From the NCBI RefSeq assembly GCF_002775205.1, contig NC_036447.1, positions 25,712,501 to 25,776,500 of the forward strand: a stretch of 64,000 nucleotides of DNA. The letters run 5' to 3'. How positions within the stretch are numbered: position 1 is the first letter of the stretch; the number at the start of each line of letters is the position of its first letter. This document shows, in pieces, positions 43,970-57,076 of the stretch. The DNA is from Xiphophorus maculatus. Lineage: Eukaryota > Chordata > Actinopteri > Cyprinodontiformes > Poeciliidae. A program made the position numbers and the translations under genes. The notes under the pieces were generated by a model. The model saw nothing but the letters and a program-made list of their open reading frames with translations, was not told the origin of the DNA and made no database searches.

Positions 43970-46800
43970 TACAGAAAATGTCACTAAATCCACATTTTTG
44001 CAAAGATCTGGGTTTTAAATGCTGTAGGCTTAAACTTTTGACCAGCTGATGAACAGCCTATTTCAGTTGGTTGCTTGCAGTAACTTGCTTTAACTTCTAC
44101 GTATTTATTGGTTAGGCGACCTACGACCAGCTGAAGCTTAGCAACTTTATTAGAAAACAATGCTCCAAATTACTCCTGACTTTATTACTTTTGGTGCGGA
44201 CGCTCAGACAGAATGTGTGTTTCAGTTAGCGGCTCTCATGGTCACAGATGCTGACCGTCATGGACGAAGCGGCCGCTGAAGCAGGCTTCCGATTGCAGCT
44301 TCTTAAAAAAAAAAACTGTGGCTGATGTTGAGGCCATTTTTCATCTGGTTTTAGCATTTTGATCAGTAGTATAATGTTCCGAATATCAAAAGTTCACCTC
44401 CAAACTCAGACCCAGTTCCTACTTTTGGATATATTGTCTACTTGAGCTAATGTGTGATTCTGGATGAGGTGAGAAGAAACTAAAGAGTAGCTTTTATTGG
44501 AGGGTTTGAGTAATCATCTACTTGTTTGCACACCTGTTCCATTTTCATCCAACCATTTATCATCTGCAAGCTCAAAACCATCATCCTGAAAAGAAGTACT
44601 AAAATTCCTTGCAGTAAATTTTGGAAGCTGGTTCTATTTTAGGATTTAGGGATAATTCCTTAGTAAATCACATCAGCGGAGTTGTAATCGATGAGCCTGT
44701 TTAAAAATCATAAATATGGTAAGAGCTTTATTGGACATGCTGCATTTGTCTAAAAAAAAAATTCTAACAGAAGCCAGGAACTATGTGCTTAAAAATGCAA
44801 CATCGAATGCAGTCCCTGCACTGTAATACATTTTGTATTTTACCATTATTTTTTAAATAAACTCTGTTCTTTTGTGTTTGATTCTATTCATGCCACATTT
44901 TGCTGTTTGTGTGGGGTTGTGTCAATGTGTGCATGGCTTTCACAGAAATGTGGTGCTGTGACTAAATCGTCTTTATTTCAGGTTTCCTCCGTCTGAGGGA
45001 CATTACGCCAAACGTCTTGTACTGCATTCAGATCCGACTCAGCCAAGTTGCCATATTTTTTTTTTCCACCTCTTCTCCTGCTTTACCTTCTAACAGGCCG
45101 TAGATGGTCAGTGTTTTTCTGAACATTTACCAAGGGAAGCAAGGCATGTTCAGCTTGACCAGAAACTCTTGTGTGTCTTGCAGCTTCTCTGACCATTAGG
45201 TGAAGTTGCAGGGACATCCACTCCTGATTTTGGATCATTTGGACTCACGAATAATGTTTTTTTTACTCTAGAATGAGCAACATTTTTGTCTTATAAACCC
45301 TCCCAGATTGACAGACAGCAACAGCTCTCCTAACTTTGGCATGAAACGATTAATTAAGACTCAGAAAAAAGGACAGTTTTCTGAAAGAAAAAAAACGTTC
45401 AAAGCAGTAATGAGCCAAAGCTGTACAAAAAAAATATATATATATTTTTTTTTGCAATTTAAGATGAAAACATCTTTGTCTGTAAATATGTTTTAACCAA
45501 AACTCCTCTGGTGTTTTAGCTTCCCTTGGCTCAGATTCACTAATTCGCCAATAAAGAACTGCTATGTTATTGAATCCTAAGCGATAAAATGTTTGAATTG
45601 TCTGTTTATTGCATATTTTAACATATTTGTTACTTTGTGTAAAAAAGACTTAAGTGATTAAATGAAAAATATACCCTGCATTTTGTTTATATCTGTAAAA
45701 AAGATCAAAAATAAAGTCTACTTCTCAATCGTGCTGGTGTGTCTCATAAAGACCCTAGAAACTAAGGTGTGTGGAATAATCCAAGGAGTTGTACAAGTGT
45801 CGATGGTTCTAAATGTTCCGGTTTGGTGCCACAGTGAGCATGTAATCATCAAAACATATTTTCTGAGTCATCAGTGAATCAAACGGCAATAAAAAAACAA
45901 ATCAGCCAGTCTTTCTTCTCTGTCTGAATGACTTGGTTTGCCAAATAAGGAGCCGAGGTGTTTGCCCTGCGCCTTCGTGGTTTAGACGGGGCTCCGATGT
46001 GCTTTTTTTTTTTTTTTTCAATCTCTGAATTCCACTCGCTGCCCGTTTGGGCCCTGTAATCATTGCATAATGCATATTCTACATGTCAGCCACACATTGC
46101 TGGTGAAATCCCTCAATTTATGGACCAGCTCAAGAGGAGTCACCCATTGAGGAATTCCTCCTGCACCAGGCCGTGTTCTAATTATAAAACTCTTGATTCT
46201 TCTTCTTTCTTTTTTTTATTGCTCGACCTTTTGATGTCCTTTCCTCTGACCCCTGGATTTAGCGTGTAGACTGGGATTAGAGACAAAAAGCAGACTTTTA
46301 CCACAGCAGCTAATTCCACAATAACTCAGAGGGGCTTTTAACAAACGTGTTTTTGTTTTCACGTTTTCTATACTCGTAATTTTTTATTTTTTTTTTTTTA
46401 CATTTTTGTCTCAAAGATATTTAATTCACGAGCGTAACTGTCTGGCTTTGAATTGATTCATTCATCGCTCATATTTCTTGTAACTTAACTCTCCGAAATG
46501 TCTTCTAAAAAAAAAAAAAAAAAGAAATAATAAAACCATCAACCTTTTGGGAACCCATACCGTTAGTGGCCGGCTTCCTTTGGAAAAACACCTGTGGGGG
46601 AAACACCTTGTGATTTACATCAACGCATAAAATCCCAACAGGACAAACTCTGGGTCAAGCGCCCGCCTGCCCCTCCTACGCTCTCCGTCAGTCTCAGGTG
46701 AGCGAGAAAGAGTCGGCTGGCAAGTAACGGGTTAGTGTCTGGTCTCCCCCCTACATCTCCTCGTCTCATCCCTTCGATCCCCTCACCCGCCCTTTCTTCA
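43970..46800. other. AT-rich intergenic stretch upstream of pspn
   Basis: Low-complexity A and T runs dominate, and short frames lack homology or splice context. Nothing else was recognised. Distal regulatory elements of pspn could lie here. Confidence 0.4.
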
Positions 46801-46809
46801 TCCCGGATG

Positions 46810-46927
46810 GATATATATCGGAGGTCGTGACTCGTCTCCATCTGAGGCATCACTTCTAGACGGACATACGCAGACGTCTCCGGTTCGTTTCGAGGGATTG
46901 AACTTGACGAAGACCAGACCCGTGACC
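46810..46927 (+). promoter_or_regulatory. pspn: Putative pspn core promoter and 5' UTR
   Basis: The TATA-like atatatat at 46811-46818 lies about 110 bp before the start codon, in an otherwise mixed-composition stretch. Transcription would begin near 46845. Confidence 0.45.
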
Positions 46928-47535
46928 ATGAAACTCTTTTTAAAGGTTCTCGTGATTCTGTTCTGCGTCGGCAAGGTAGAAGGCCGCTGGCTGAGGTCTC
47001 TGATTGGTGAGTAGGGACATCGTGGCTCATCGATTTAGGGACAGTACAAATAAGTTAAGGAGTGTGCTGTTAAAGGTTGATGAATTTGTCTTTCCCAGGC
47101 CAAAAGCAGAAACCTGTGTCGCCTTCAGACGAGGACAGAAGAAGCAAATTTTTAACAACGGGAGAAATCCAAAGGGAAGCCTCCGGAGATGAGCCAGTCC
47201 CGGTCCGGACACGGCGCTCCGCTCCCGACTCCCAGTGCGGCCTCCGCTCCGTCTTGCTGCAGGTGCGGGACCTGGGGCTGGGCTACGACTCGGACGAGAC
47301 GGTCTTGTTCAAGTACTGCGGGGGGTCTTGCCCCCACGCCCGCTCCAACTACGACCTCACGCTCAGCAACCTGCTGCTCAGCGGGCGGCTTCCGCAGCCG
47401 GCCCCCGGAGAGCCGTGGCACAGCGTGCCGTGCTGCAGGCCCACTCGCTACGAGGACATGGCCTTCCTCGACAACTCGCACCGCTGGCACAAGGTGGAGA
47501 AACTCTCTGCCGCCGCTTGCGGCTGTGCAGACTAA
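46928..47535 (+). CDS. pspn: Persephin-like GDNF-family ligand, two exons
   Basis: Exons 46928-47006 and 47099-47535 join in phase across a 92-bp intron (donor gtgagt, acceptor tttcccag) to give 171 aa. A signal peptide (KVLVILFCVG core) and a short prodomain precede the furin site RTRR (63-66), leaving a mature peptide of 105 aa. The seven cysteines of the GDNF-family cystine knot are present: QCGL, KYCGGSC, PCCRP and ACGC. LGLGYDSDETVLFKYC is shared with neurturin and persephin, while CCRPTRYEDMAFLD, HRW and the C-terminal LSAAACGC match persephin best. Such ligands signal through a GFR-alpha co-receptor (GFRA4 for persephin) and the RET kinase. Neurturin is the main alternative. Confidence 0.88.
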
Positions 47536-49206
47536 AAACGGCCCGGATCGAGGGTAATAAGGAAGGGGCAGGTGAGAGAGAGCTGAAGACATCTGGAGAG
47601 GACGATTTGACTTACTCCGAAAAGAAAACGAATAACTCCATTTTTTTTTTTTTCAGAAAAGAGCCTTCATGAGCAGATTCTAATGTTTGACTCAGATTTC
47701 TGTGTTTTATCCATGATTTAGATTTCCAGGAAGCATTGCTTTGTGAGTTTATGTTATTTCCAATTAAGGTAAAATGGAACCAACGCTTTAACTTGAATTA
47801 CAAGATAATTGTAAATAAGCTAATATTTATTAAAAAAAAAAAAAAACATGGAAAAAAAATGTAGCTCTTTAGAAATGTTTCCCAATTTACAAACGATGCT
47901 GAATTAAGCTCCAAAATTGTTCAGCTACATAAAGTGTACATATGTGAAAACTAAAGATATTTATTTATTTAATGCTTGTTTGTTTTAGATCAGATTAATT
48001 TATTTTGTAATGGAGTCACGTTTAATTAAAATTTACTCTTTTTTTCAGTAAATGTAAAATGCATTAAACATGATGTGGTTTCATTTGTGCTATGTGTGCT
48101 GTGTTCTCTATCAAATAATGCTTTTTTCAGTTTACATTAACAAATACAAAGTTACAATGTTGTGGGTTCTTTTTTTTTTTGTAGTGGGTCAAAATCCACT
48201 ATCCTGATGTTGACTGTGTCAACATGCGTTAAATAAGCTGAATTTTTTAAAATATGCATAATGTAAAACCTCACATCAGTTAAATAATTTTCTTTTTAAG
48301 TAGATGTAATTCTTGAAATTTGCATTTCATTTTGTAGTAATCTGTTTACATTGCAAAGTTTCAGTCTCTTTGAAAAAAATTGCATGCATAAAGACGTAGG
48401 ACATGTGGAGAGTCATTTCAGTTATAATGCTAAAATATTTTAATTATTTTCTCTATTATCAACTTAGAGAAATGCAGGGTTTATCTTTTCGAACTCCACA
48501 GTGAGACAAGACATCTGTAAGGCCTTATTCTATTATAAGAATAATATAATAGAAGTTTGCTTGCTATAAAATGTATTACCATAGGTTAGATATAGTAAAA
48601 ATACATAGTTAACAAAATAGGGGGGCAGTCCGGATATATAAAAACTTCAATTCAGTTTGTTACATTACTGTATTAAACTTTTTTTTTTTTAAATCAAATG
48701 TTGTGGTTGATGAAAAATGTATATTCAAAACAGGTAAAACAATCATAATTTATCTGCATATTTTCCACTTTTCCAGTGTCTTGTTGCTACTACGTTGACG
48801 ACTTCACCTTCGCTGTCAAGCAAACCCGGATAAAAGCAAATAACCCCAAAAACAAGAATGATATGTGATTTATTTCCTTTGATCAAGTATTTTATGAGTT
48901 CTAGCTCAGCACCTTGTTTTGCTAATATTTTCATCTCTGATTGACCAATGAAACACAGATCATTATCAGATTATATATAAAAAAAAATGTTGGTCTTTTT
49001 TTTTAATGACACTTCAAAGGTTCCAATGTATCATGTCTGACAGGATTACTACAAGAAAAGGTTTTCAGATTTTCTTAATTTAGAGCAAATTCCAGACGAA
49101 AAGCCCTGTGCTTACATGGACAGATGTTGAATATCAGAAAATAAGGAAACTTCTTTAGTTCATGTTACAATATTTTTGCGTCTCTAATAGAGAAATTCAA
49201 GTCCAT
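47536..49206 (+). other. pspn 3' UTR region and spacer to wdr83
   Basis: Very AT-rich. An overlapping ATTTATTTATTTA-type AU-rich element at 47959-47972 lies about 425 bp past the pspn stop. No further genes were recognised. Confidence 0.45.
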
Positions 49207-52200
49207 TCAGCCATTCTGACTGACCGGGGTGTCGTCCTGTGCCTCCTCTGGCTGTGCCCCCCACACCTGAACGCAGCCCTCCATGGCAGTGAGGAGGCAG
49301 GTCTCTGTAGGGTGGAAAGACAGCGACTGGACGACTGCTTTCCCCACCGGCAGCTTTAACGACAACGATCCCTGCGGTTTCAGACGGATACAAGACGTAT
49401 TTGGTCAGATTTCGATCTTAAAAGACTAGATTAGGATTTTAAAATGTAAATATTCAAGAGGACAGTGAAGTGGTTTAGCTTCCCGCTTACTTCCACCAGG
49501 TCCCAGCAGTAGACGTGTCCGTCCTCTGAGCAGCTCAACACGTGGGTGTCTTTACTGGACAGGCAGCAGTCCAACTTGTAGCCCTTCATCTTGTGTCCAG
49601 CGTATCTAAATGAGTCCACATCAGCAGACACAATACTGGTGTCAAAGCAAATCATTTACCTATAACAATTTACACCAGCTAAATTTAGCCTCTTTCTTTA
49701 AGTAAAAATAAACAAGTTTTATGGACCTAGGTCCTTTTCAAATGTTCAAATTGCATCTAATGTATATAATGTGTTGTTCTAACACACGAAAAAGATCAAT
49801 GTTTTTTGGTATTTTTGTGGATTGCACATATTCAACACATATTTTAGCAGAATATTAACTCTGGAGGCCAGTCTGACAGAGAATGTGAACTTGATATATC
49901 TAAAAATATATCTTATCTTATCTAGAACTTATCAGTAAAATGAGAAATTATATTGAGAGTTACATTTGGTGGAAAAAGCGGAACGCTTGCACCAACCCAA
50001 CAGGTGGCAGCGAAATGTTTGACCCAAGTCAGATAGTTCAAAGGCAACGCCAAAAAAAAGAGTGAGGAAATGAATGCAAACTAACCGTTGCGGCTTTATA
50101 GCATTTTTGTTTTTCTGATGTTTGTCATGAAAAACATTTTTTTCCTGCTTTGCTTTTTCTGATAGGAAATATTAACCACAAACCACAAACACTAAATATG
50201 TACATATAAGCACTCACTCTCCCAACATTTCCCCAGTGCTCTTGTCCAGAAGTCGCACTTTTGAATCCAAGCTGGAGCTCAGGGTGCACTGCCCGTCCTG
50301 ACTGAAACACACGCATGTAATGGGACCTGGAACGCACAGACGGACACAGTAATAACGAATTTCAGTTTTTAATTTCCCCTGCTCAAAAAGAATTTCACAC
50401 AAATATTGAAACAAAGTCGCTGACTGCTGATGAGGTCAACGTGAAGCTGTCCCATCCTCAGGTCGTAACGCCTCACTCTGCCGTCCACCGACCTAAACGC
50501 AAGAAACGGCAAACTCTGTTACTGAACGACATTAGGACTCTAGGAGGGGAACGGCTTCATTTCTGATGTGCTGACCCAGTGAGGAGTTCATGTTGTGAAA
50601 CTTTAAGGCTACTTATGCTGTCGCGAGCCTCATCTAGGACCTGGATGGGCTCGTTTCGTCTGGATTTTGTGTCCCAGCATCTCACTGTGCCGTCTATGGA
50701 GCCTGGATGATGGGGAAAGATAAGAAAGAAAAAAAAAACCAACATAAAAATCTGAAATAAAAGCTACATTAAAAGAGTACTGAAACACTACATATAGTTA
50801 AAGTTTCAAAAATGAGAACTCACATATGCAGAAAATTATATATAAAAAAATGCAATTGCATAAATGAATAAACACCAGAAATGTAAACCTTCCAACTTGT
50901 GACCCAGCAGGACTACCAAATGGCCTTATTCCAGAGCACATAGTGGACATTTTCCACCAGCGATGACTCACCAGATAAGATGACCGTTGCCTCCTCATTG
51001 AACTGCACACAGTTAACTTTCTGCAAAGAGAATTTTAAAAAAAATTGTATCAATGAGGGATCAAAATATGGAGGCACAGCGCTGTTTACATTTTTAATAT
51101 AATAAGTGATTTTAACTCACCCCGGCGTGTCCTCTGAGCTTGCGTGTGACCTGACCCGTTGCAACATCCCACAGAATCACAGTTTTGTCAGAGCTGCAGG
51201 AGCAAAGCTGACTGTTGTCATAGGAACTGTCAAAACAGGAGGCAAGAAGGAACACGCCTATTATTTTCTGCAGAGGGAGTGTGTTGGATGTTTTGGTTGA
51301 ATGGGACAATTTGCCCTAAAATCATCATGCTAAAAGACAGCATCGCCTATTGCATCTTCGTCTTGATACTTCCTGCATTTTTGGTATTCACTCTTTATAT
51401 TTTCTGTAACCCATCCTGCGCACAAATAATTACTTCTGAAAACTGAAGCAAACTCCCTCACCCATCAGCGTCCAGAACCTCATATCCATGACCGCTGTAG
51501 GTCTTCAGCAGCGTCCCTCGGCCAACGCTCCACAGCTTTAGGGATTTGTCACTGCCGCAAGACAACAGGTAGTTTCCATCCACTGGCAGAACATACAGCG
51601 AACAAGAGAAAGAGGGACATGAGCGCATTGTCATACACTGCTGTATTTTCTTATGCCTCTTACGTCTAAATTCTGAAATATCCACAAAACCGTTTTTTGA
51701 TTGTTTTTACAGTTCTTTCCGGTTCTAGTGGTCTTCATATGACAGTGTTCAGACAGGAAGGCAGGTTACTGGGGGTGAGGGGAAAGTGGGACTCAAACCT
51801 GTGACAGTCCGTGGAGGACTAAAAGGTCTCCGGGTTTCACGCTTTAGCCCTGACCCTCCATAATGTTGTTTCTGAACTGATCTAAAACTGAATGTGAGGG
51901 AAGTATGCTATCTGTACTCCTCTCGTTTGCTCATTCCAATCTGTCTGTTGTGTTAATGCAGGTTTGCATGAGTGACATAAAACTGATTTATTGTGATTTT
52001 TTATTTGTGATTCCATCCACACCTTCTGAAACTAGTAATACAAAAAGAGTAGACTTCAAATGAAGGGGGGGGGGGGGGGAGCAGCAAATCTCTAAAAGTA
52101 ATTGTAAAAAGCTAGGATTATGACTCGTACCATTGAAGCGAACTGCTCTCACTGCTCCTTGCTGACAGTTAATGGTCCTCAGAAGATGCTGAGGAAGCTG

Positions 52201-52233
52201 AGGAGGCTGAGGTTTGGGTTGAGGAAACGCCAT
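49207..52233 (-). CDS. wdr83: WDR83 (MORG1) WD40-repeat protein, 9 exons
   Basis: Exons: 52131-52233, 51462-51582, 51121-51226, 50972-51020, 50576-50702, 50425-50492, 50218-50326, 49491-49605, 49207-49371. Phases agree and give 320 aa (human 315). The N-terminus MAFPQPKPQPP and INCQQGAVRAVRFN match human WDR83, followed by seven WD-type blades (for example DKSLKLWSVGRGTLLKTYSGH, DKTVILWDVATGQV, DGTVRCWDTKS, DGHVYCWDLVE). WDR83 is a scaffold reported in ERK signalling, HIF prolyl hydroxylase regulation and as a component of catalytic spliceosomes. The donors after exons 5 and 6 are both the weak gtcagc type. It is head-to-head with wdr83os. Confidence 0.94.
52065..52079. repeat. 15-G homopolymer in wdr83 intron 1
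   Basis: An uninterrupted G run about 50 nt from the exon 1 donor; C on the transcribed-sense strand. Its length may be a sequencing or assembly approximation. Confidence 0.9.
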
Positions 52234-52913
52234 TAGTTACGGGACCTGTGAAGTGAAGCATGTCGGGTTAACACTAAAACACAAAATACCTCAAGCGCTT
52301 ATTTCATGTTCGGTATTTTTATTTTACGTAAAAATACTTTTTTTTCCCCTAAATTAGGTTAATGGAACTTTAACCTCATTTAGGTTAAAGCTTAGGTGAG
52401 TCTTCTACAAATACGAGAGCGAGTTTCTTTTAATTTGTAAAGAAAAATATGACCTACAATATTGATATACGTTTACTTCACATAAGTCAAAAGTAACTTT
52501 TTGAGCTTACCTACTGGAGATTTTTTTTAACCAGGTAGCGTTTCTGGAAAAGACATTTTCACATTTGTTTAAAGTAGTTGAAAAAGTAAATTAATCCGCA
52601 GTTTTGTACGCCATCAACAACTTAGTTTTTCTTATTTCACTCGCTACGACTGCTAGCACGAGCAGATTACGCGGAAGCAATGCACACTGGGGTTCAACAG
52701 CACTTTCAAAATAAACGTTCACAAACTGTTTTCCTCCGTTCTCCCATAAGCTGCTTATCCATAAACTCTCCAAAGCTTTTATATTGAAAGTAACCGGAAA
52801 CGACCCCGGTTCTCTTTTCGCCTAACCGAGAAGGCAAATCAGCTGTGGGTCGCTAAGCGGACTTTTAAATATACTTCCCGTTACGTCCATATAGGATAAC
52901 GTTATAATTAAAC
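52234..52913. promoter_or_regulatory. Bidirectional promoter between wdr83 and wdr83os
   Basis: The two start codons are 680 bp apart on opposite strands. The stretch 52780-52900 has GC-richer text with ccggaaac (ETS-like). There is no TATA box near either gene. In human the two genes are an antisense pair. Confidence 0.5.
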
Positions 52914-55900
52914 ATGTCTACTAACAGTATGATGGACCCGAGGAGACAAAATAAGATTTTAAGGTGAGTTTTGTGTCTGTTAGTTTTTAAAAAAAGCAAG
53001 CCAAGCCGAATGAATTAGCTGACCAGCAATAGCTAGCTAATGCTAACCCAGTCACTCGTGAGTACTTTACTGTGGGATTAGTACTAGTTCGGTGATTAGA
53101 AGCTATAAAGCCGACAGTTATTATAACAGTACGGTGATTAACTATGGGAGTTTAAAGCCAGGTAGCATTTACATAAGATGTTATTGTCAGTGTGTACCTA
53201 AACTTTGTCACAATTTGAATTAATTTCTGGTTTGAGTTGCCTTTAGTTGTACCAGCGCTTCTCTGGTATTTTTTTAAAAAGAAGCTCTTGGAGCAGTTAA
53301 AGCATTTATTTGCATTTTTTAAATATGTTAGAAGACTATCCACAAGAGGGCAGTGCAACTGTTTGTGGTAAGAGATTGATACGTACCAGGAGTATTGATT
53401 ATCAAGCAAACGTGAAAATTGCATTATTTGTTAGTGACACATCGGGCGGTAAGATGTATTACAAGCACACGGTAAAAGTCTATTATGTCTATTACGGTCT
53501 CATTTTCTTCTTATTTTGGTTAATATAAGGATTTGTATTTGCAGGTACAAGCCTCCCAGCACAGAGACCAACCCCACACTAGAGGACCCCACTCCTGACT
53601 ACATGAACCTGCTCGGCATGATCTTCAGCATGTGTGGGCTCATGCTTAAGGTAAACAATAAAAATACAAAACAACAATGAAAAATAACTGCGCACATTTT
53701 CACAGCTAGATCTGCAATCAGAGTTTCGTGGCTGGAATCGACTTAAAATTATCTGGATTACTTTCTAAAAACTAAAACCACAATAGTCAAGAAAAGTCTT
53801 TCCTAGCCGTCTTGCCATAGGTCAGCTTTCACCAGTGTTTGTGACAGAAATCTCATTGTAAATAAGGATTTTACTCAAGATTTTTTTAAACACAGTTTGT
53901 ACTAGTAACTCTAAAAGCAGTCATTGTTCGTTTTCTAGAGATAGTAGAGCTATATTTTAACTATAAAGTGTCCAGAAAGGCTGCCTGCGTTTCTCTATAA
54001 TTCCCAACAGATGGATATGGCCATCAGTCAGGGCCAGTGGATCTGAAAATGATCTTCTCCTGGTCAACATTGATTTTATTGTTGCGCCTTTATTCACAGC
54101 TACTCAGTTGCGTTTCCCGTCTCTATTCTTCTGAGTCTCAGTGGGTGTTGATCTGCGCCCGCTGGAAGCCTGTTACCCTTCACTGATAGACATGAAGGGT
54201 AGACCTTGGTCTATCCCAGTTGTTCCATTTAGAAGATTAAAGGTAAACTCACCTTTTAAATAAAAGGATGAAGGGCAGCTATTGACTTTCAACACAAGGG
54301 ACACCATTAGCGACCCGCTCTTATTTTCTTATAAAATGAAATAAAAATTTGTGTGTTTCAGCTGAAGTGGTGCGCCTGGATCGCCGTCTACTGCTCCTTC
54401 ATCAGCTTTGCAAACTCCAGAAGTTCAGAAGACACCAAACAGATGATGAGCAGCTTTATGTGAATACTCCAACTCCATTTTTCTATATTACATTGATTTG
54501 TATATGCAATGTTTATGCCAATTAGGCTGTGAGACGTTAAACTGTTAAGCTTGTGCAAGATATAAGAGACCATAACAAGTTTGAAGTTGGTGCTGCAGAA
54601 TGATTAGCTCAGCAGAAAACTGCTAATCAAGGAACTTGAGTAAAAGTTGGTTCAGAGCCAGTTTTGGTACATTGGTCTAAAGCCAATATCTAATTAAAGT
54701 ATCTCAGGTGTCATTAAGCGAAGGTAAAAGACCTGAACAGGGTAAATGTGCTGTGGAGGGGTACTGAGGTTAATAGGGTGAAACTTGGTGTTATGGCCAA
54801 GGTAGATGAATGAAAAATGCAATATGGCAGTGGGGTAGTACATTGCTGCCAAAAAACACAGAAATTTCTAGATTTATTGTACATGTATATAATAAATGTC
54901 TTTAATATTTTTATTTATGATAAACTTAAGATATATTTGCATTGTAAATTTGAAAATTAGTTTGAAAAAAAAAAACAAAACAAATTTTATTTATTTACAA
55001 AGAATTTTGAATATTCTATCAGTTGTAAATGTGCAAGAAAAAAAATCCATAATTAAAGATGTAAATTTAGAATAACATAGGGTATTCTAAGATTAGAATA
55101 TCCTATGACATTACAAAGTGAAAAATCTGTAAAATGTATTTAAAAAAAATATCAGGACAAAAAAAAAAACAGTTTTCCGAGACTATAAAGTTGTATATTT
55201 GTGACGTGGACTGCATCAATATATAAATATATATAAGTGACATGTGGTGAGGTTGATAGCTGGTGAGGCACTGACTTAATCATAATCAGATCTACAGAAA
55301 TAGACCCCCTGCATGTTATTGTTTATATAAGGAAATTTCGCGCGTGCGGACAAAGCTGGAGGGCAAAAAGACTATTCTTCTACATGTCATGCACAGCCGC
55401 GCTGCCGCCGTAGAATAATTCCGTTAACTCAATCAAACTTATACATGTAGATATTATTCATTTTGTTCTGTTCTCCACAGCAAAAGGAAAAACTGTTAAA
55501 GTACAACTCAAAACCACTTCTTTCTCGCTCTCTGTATCAGCGCAGCCACTGTATGGCTAGCTTGTTGTTACTGTCTCTTACTCTGCAGTTGTGGAGTCAC
55601 AATGTCTGGGATCATGAGCGCCCCCTGGCATGAGGCAAGAGAACTCCCCGCCTCGCCTCGAATCTGATCTCTGCTGTTTCTGATCGCTCCTCAGCACACG
55701 ATACACGTTATACACACAGTTGGTGACAACAAACACTTTACATTATATAAATAAGTTAAATTATGGAAAATCAGTTCATACATTAAATGTTTTTTTAACT
55801 ATTTTATTGGTGACGTACAGACAGGAGGAGCAAGCTCACATAAAATGGCAGCCAGTGCAGTTAGCGAGAGGTTGATCAATTCCAGGTGAGGCTCAGCTCA

Positions 55901-57076
55901 CTGCTGCCTCACCGGCTTCGCTTCTGAGCATTTGAAAGGGAAAATGCGAAAATCCAGAGATTTTGAAGAAAAAATAATCAGAATTGGTTAAGCTATATGA
56001 AAAGTAGGTACTTTATAGCAGTGGTCCCCAACCTTTTTAGTACCGCGGACTGGTTAAGACTTCGGAAATTTGCTACAGACCTGGGAAGGGGGGGTGTGCG
56101 TAGGGAGGAGACCGAAACTGATGCTGTTTGTGGGCTCAATGTTGCCGCGCAAGACATAACCGACAGAATCCGGCTAAAAGATTTTCAAAATAAAAGATCC
56201 TCCAGACTCAATACATAACACGGAAATATTTAATTATTTCTGGCGCGGCCCGGTACCAATTGGGCCGGGGGTTGGGGACCACTGCTTTATAGTACAAACT
56301 GAAGACTGAACAGAAAAATAGCGATATAAATGATATTATTTTTTTCCATGATGACAGATGAGGCTCTGCCTCACCTGCTTCCCCTGACCGTACGTCACTG
56401 ATGTGTGTGTGTATATATATATATATATTTTTATTTTATTTTTTACAAATTTTCTACTTTATAGTGTCATAGAAATAAATTTTAAATTTACACCTGCAAT
56501 CATAGAAAATTACTTTTTTTTCCTTGCACATTTACAAGATTTCTCCATCAAAGGATATTCAAGTTTTTTCTTGTAAACATATGACAGGTTTTTCTTTTAT
56601 TTATAGGAGCAAAAGTAGCTCTTCTATAAAATACACTCAGATATGCTTATTGGGAACTTTATAAAACAACAATACTAAGAGGCTGCAAGGAAACAGTTCT
56701 TTCTTGCATTTTGTTTTTTGTTTAAAAATAAGTGTAGACAAAAACTATTTACCAAATTTTGAAGAAGAGTTTTTATATGCTGATCAAGACAACGTTGGCA
56801 GTGGGCTTTTTCAAAAGGGCACTAGTTCCTGTTTGTTTGTATGAGGGACTAGCACACAAGACTAGTGTTAACATAATGTTATTCCACATCTGTGTTTTAA
56901 AGTAGATTAGATGAACATAATTGTTAGATAAACAATAATTGTTTCTGAATTTCTGTTGAACTTTACAACAAGGTTGCACATTTAATATCCAATGTTTTGT
57001 GTTTCTTAGGTTGTCTATCTCAGCCGTAGTGATGTCATACCTCCAGAACCCACAGCCAATGTCTCCACCATGGTAA
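52914..57076 (+). CDS. wdr83os: WDR83OS / Asterix, ER membrane protein, 4 exons
   Basis: Exons 52914-52963, 53545-53650, 54362-54459 and 57010-57076 join in phase to give 106 aa, exactly the human length. [34 protein letters not shown], the [19 protein letters not shown] membrane segment, [13 protein letters not shown] and the terminal [13 protein letters not shown] are near-identical to human WDR83OS. Asterix pairs with CCDC47 in the PAT complex, an intramembrane chaperone that helps multipass proteins fold at the ER translocon. Intron 3 (2.55 kb) is swollen by transposons. The last exon holds only 22 codons, so a search that stops at the in-frame TGA just past exon 3 would miss it. Confidence 0.95.
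55236..56400. mobile_element. DNA transposon (host of a nested hAT) in wdr83os intron 3
   Basis: The left end agtgacatgtggtgagg and the right end (reverse complement cagtgacgtacggtcagg) are similar terminal inverted repeats; both continue into ggtgaggca. This end type is common in fish nonautonomous elements. No transposase frame was found. The TA-rich flanks make a target duplication hard to define. Confidence 0.5.
56019..56284. mobile_element. hAT-Charlie-like MITE nested in the larger element
   Basis: The 266-bp element has perfect terminal inverted repeats (cagtggtccccaacc / ggttggggaccactg) and an exact 8-bp target-site duplication, ctttatag (56011-56018 and 56285-56292). It has no coding capacity. 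The intact ends suggest a fairly recent insertion. Confidence 0.93.

Noticed and set aside
47152-47672. Overlapping frames on both strands at pspn exon 2
   Set aside because: Shadows of the GC-rich GDNF-family exon; Arg/Pro/Ala-rich without homology.
54362-54463. wdr83os ending at the TGA just after exon 3
   Set aside because: A donor precedes the TGA, and the true last exon at 57010-57076 restores the conserved C-terminus in frame.
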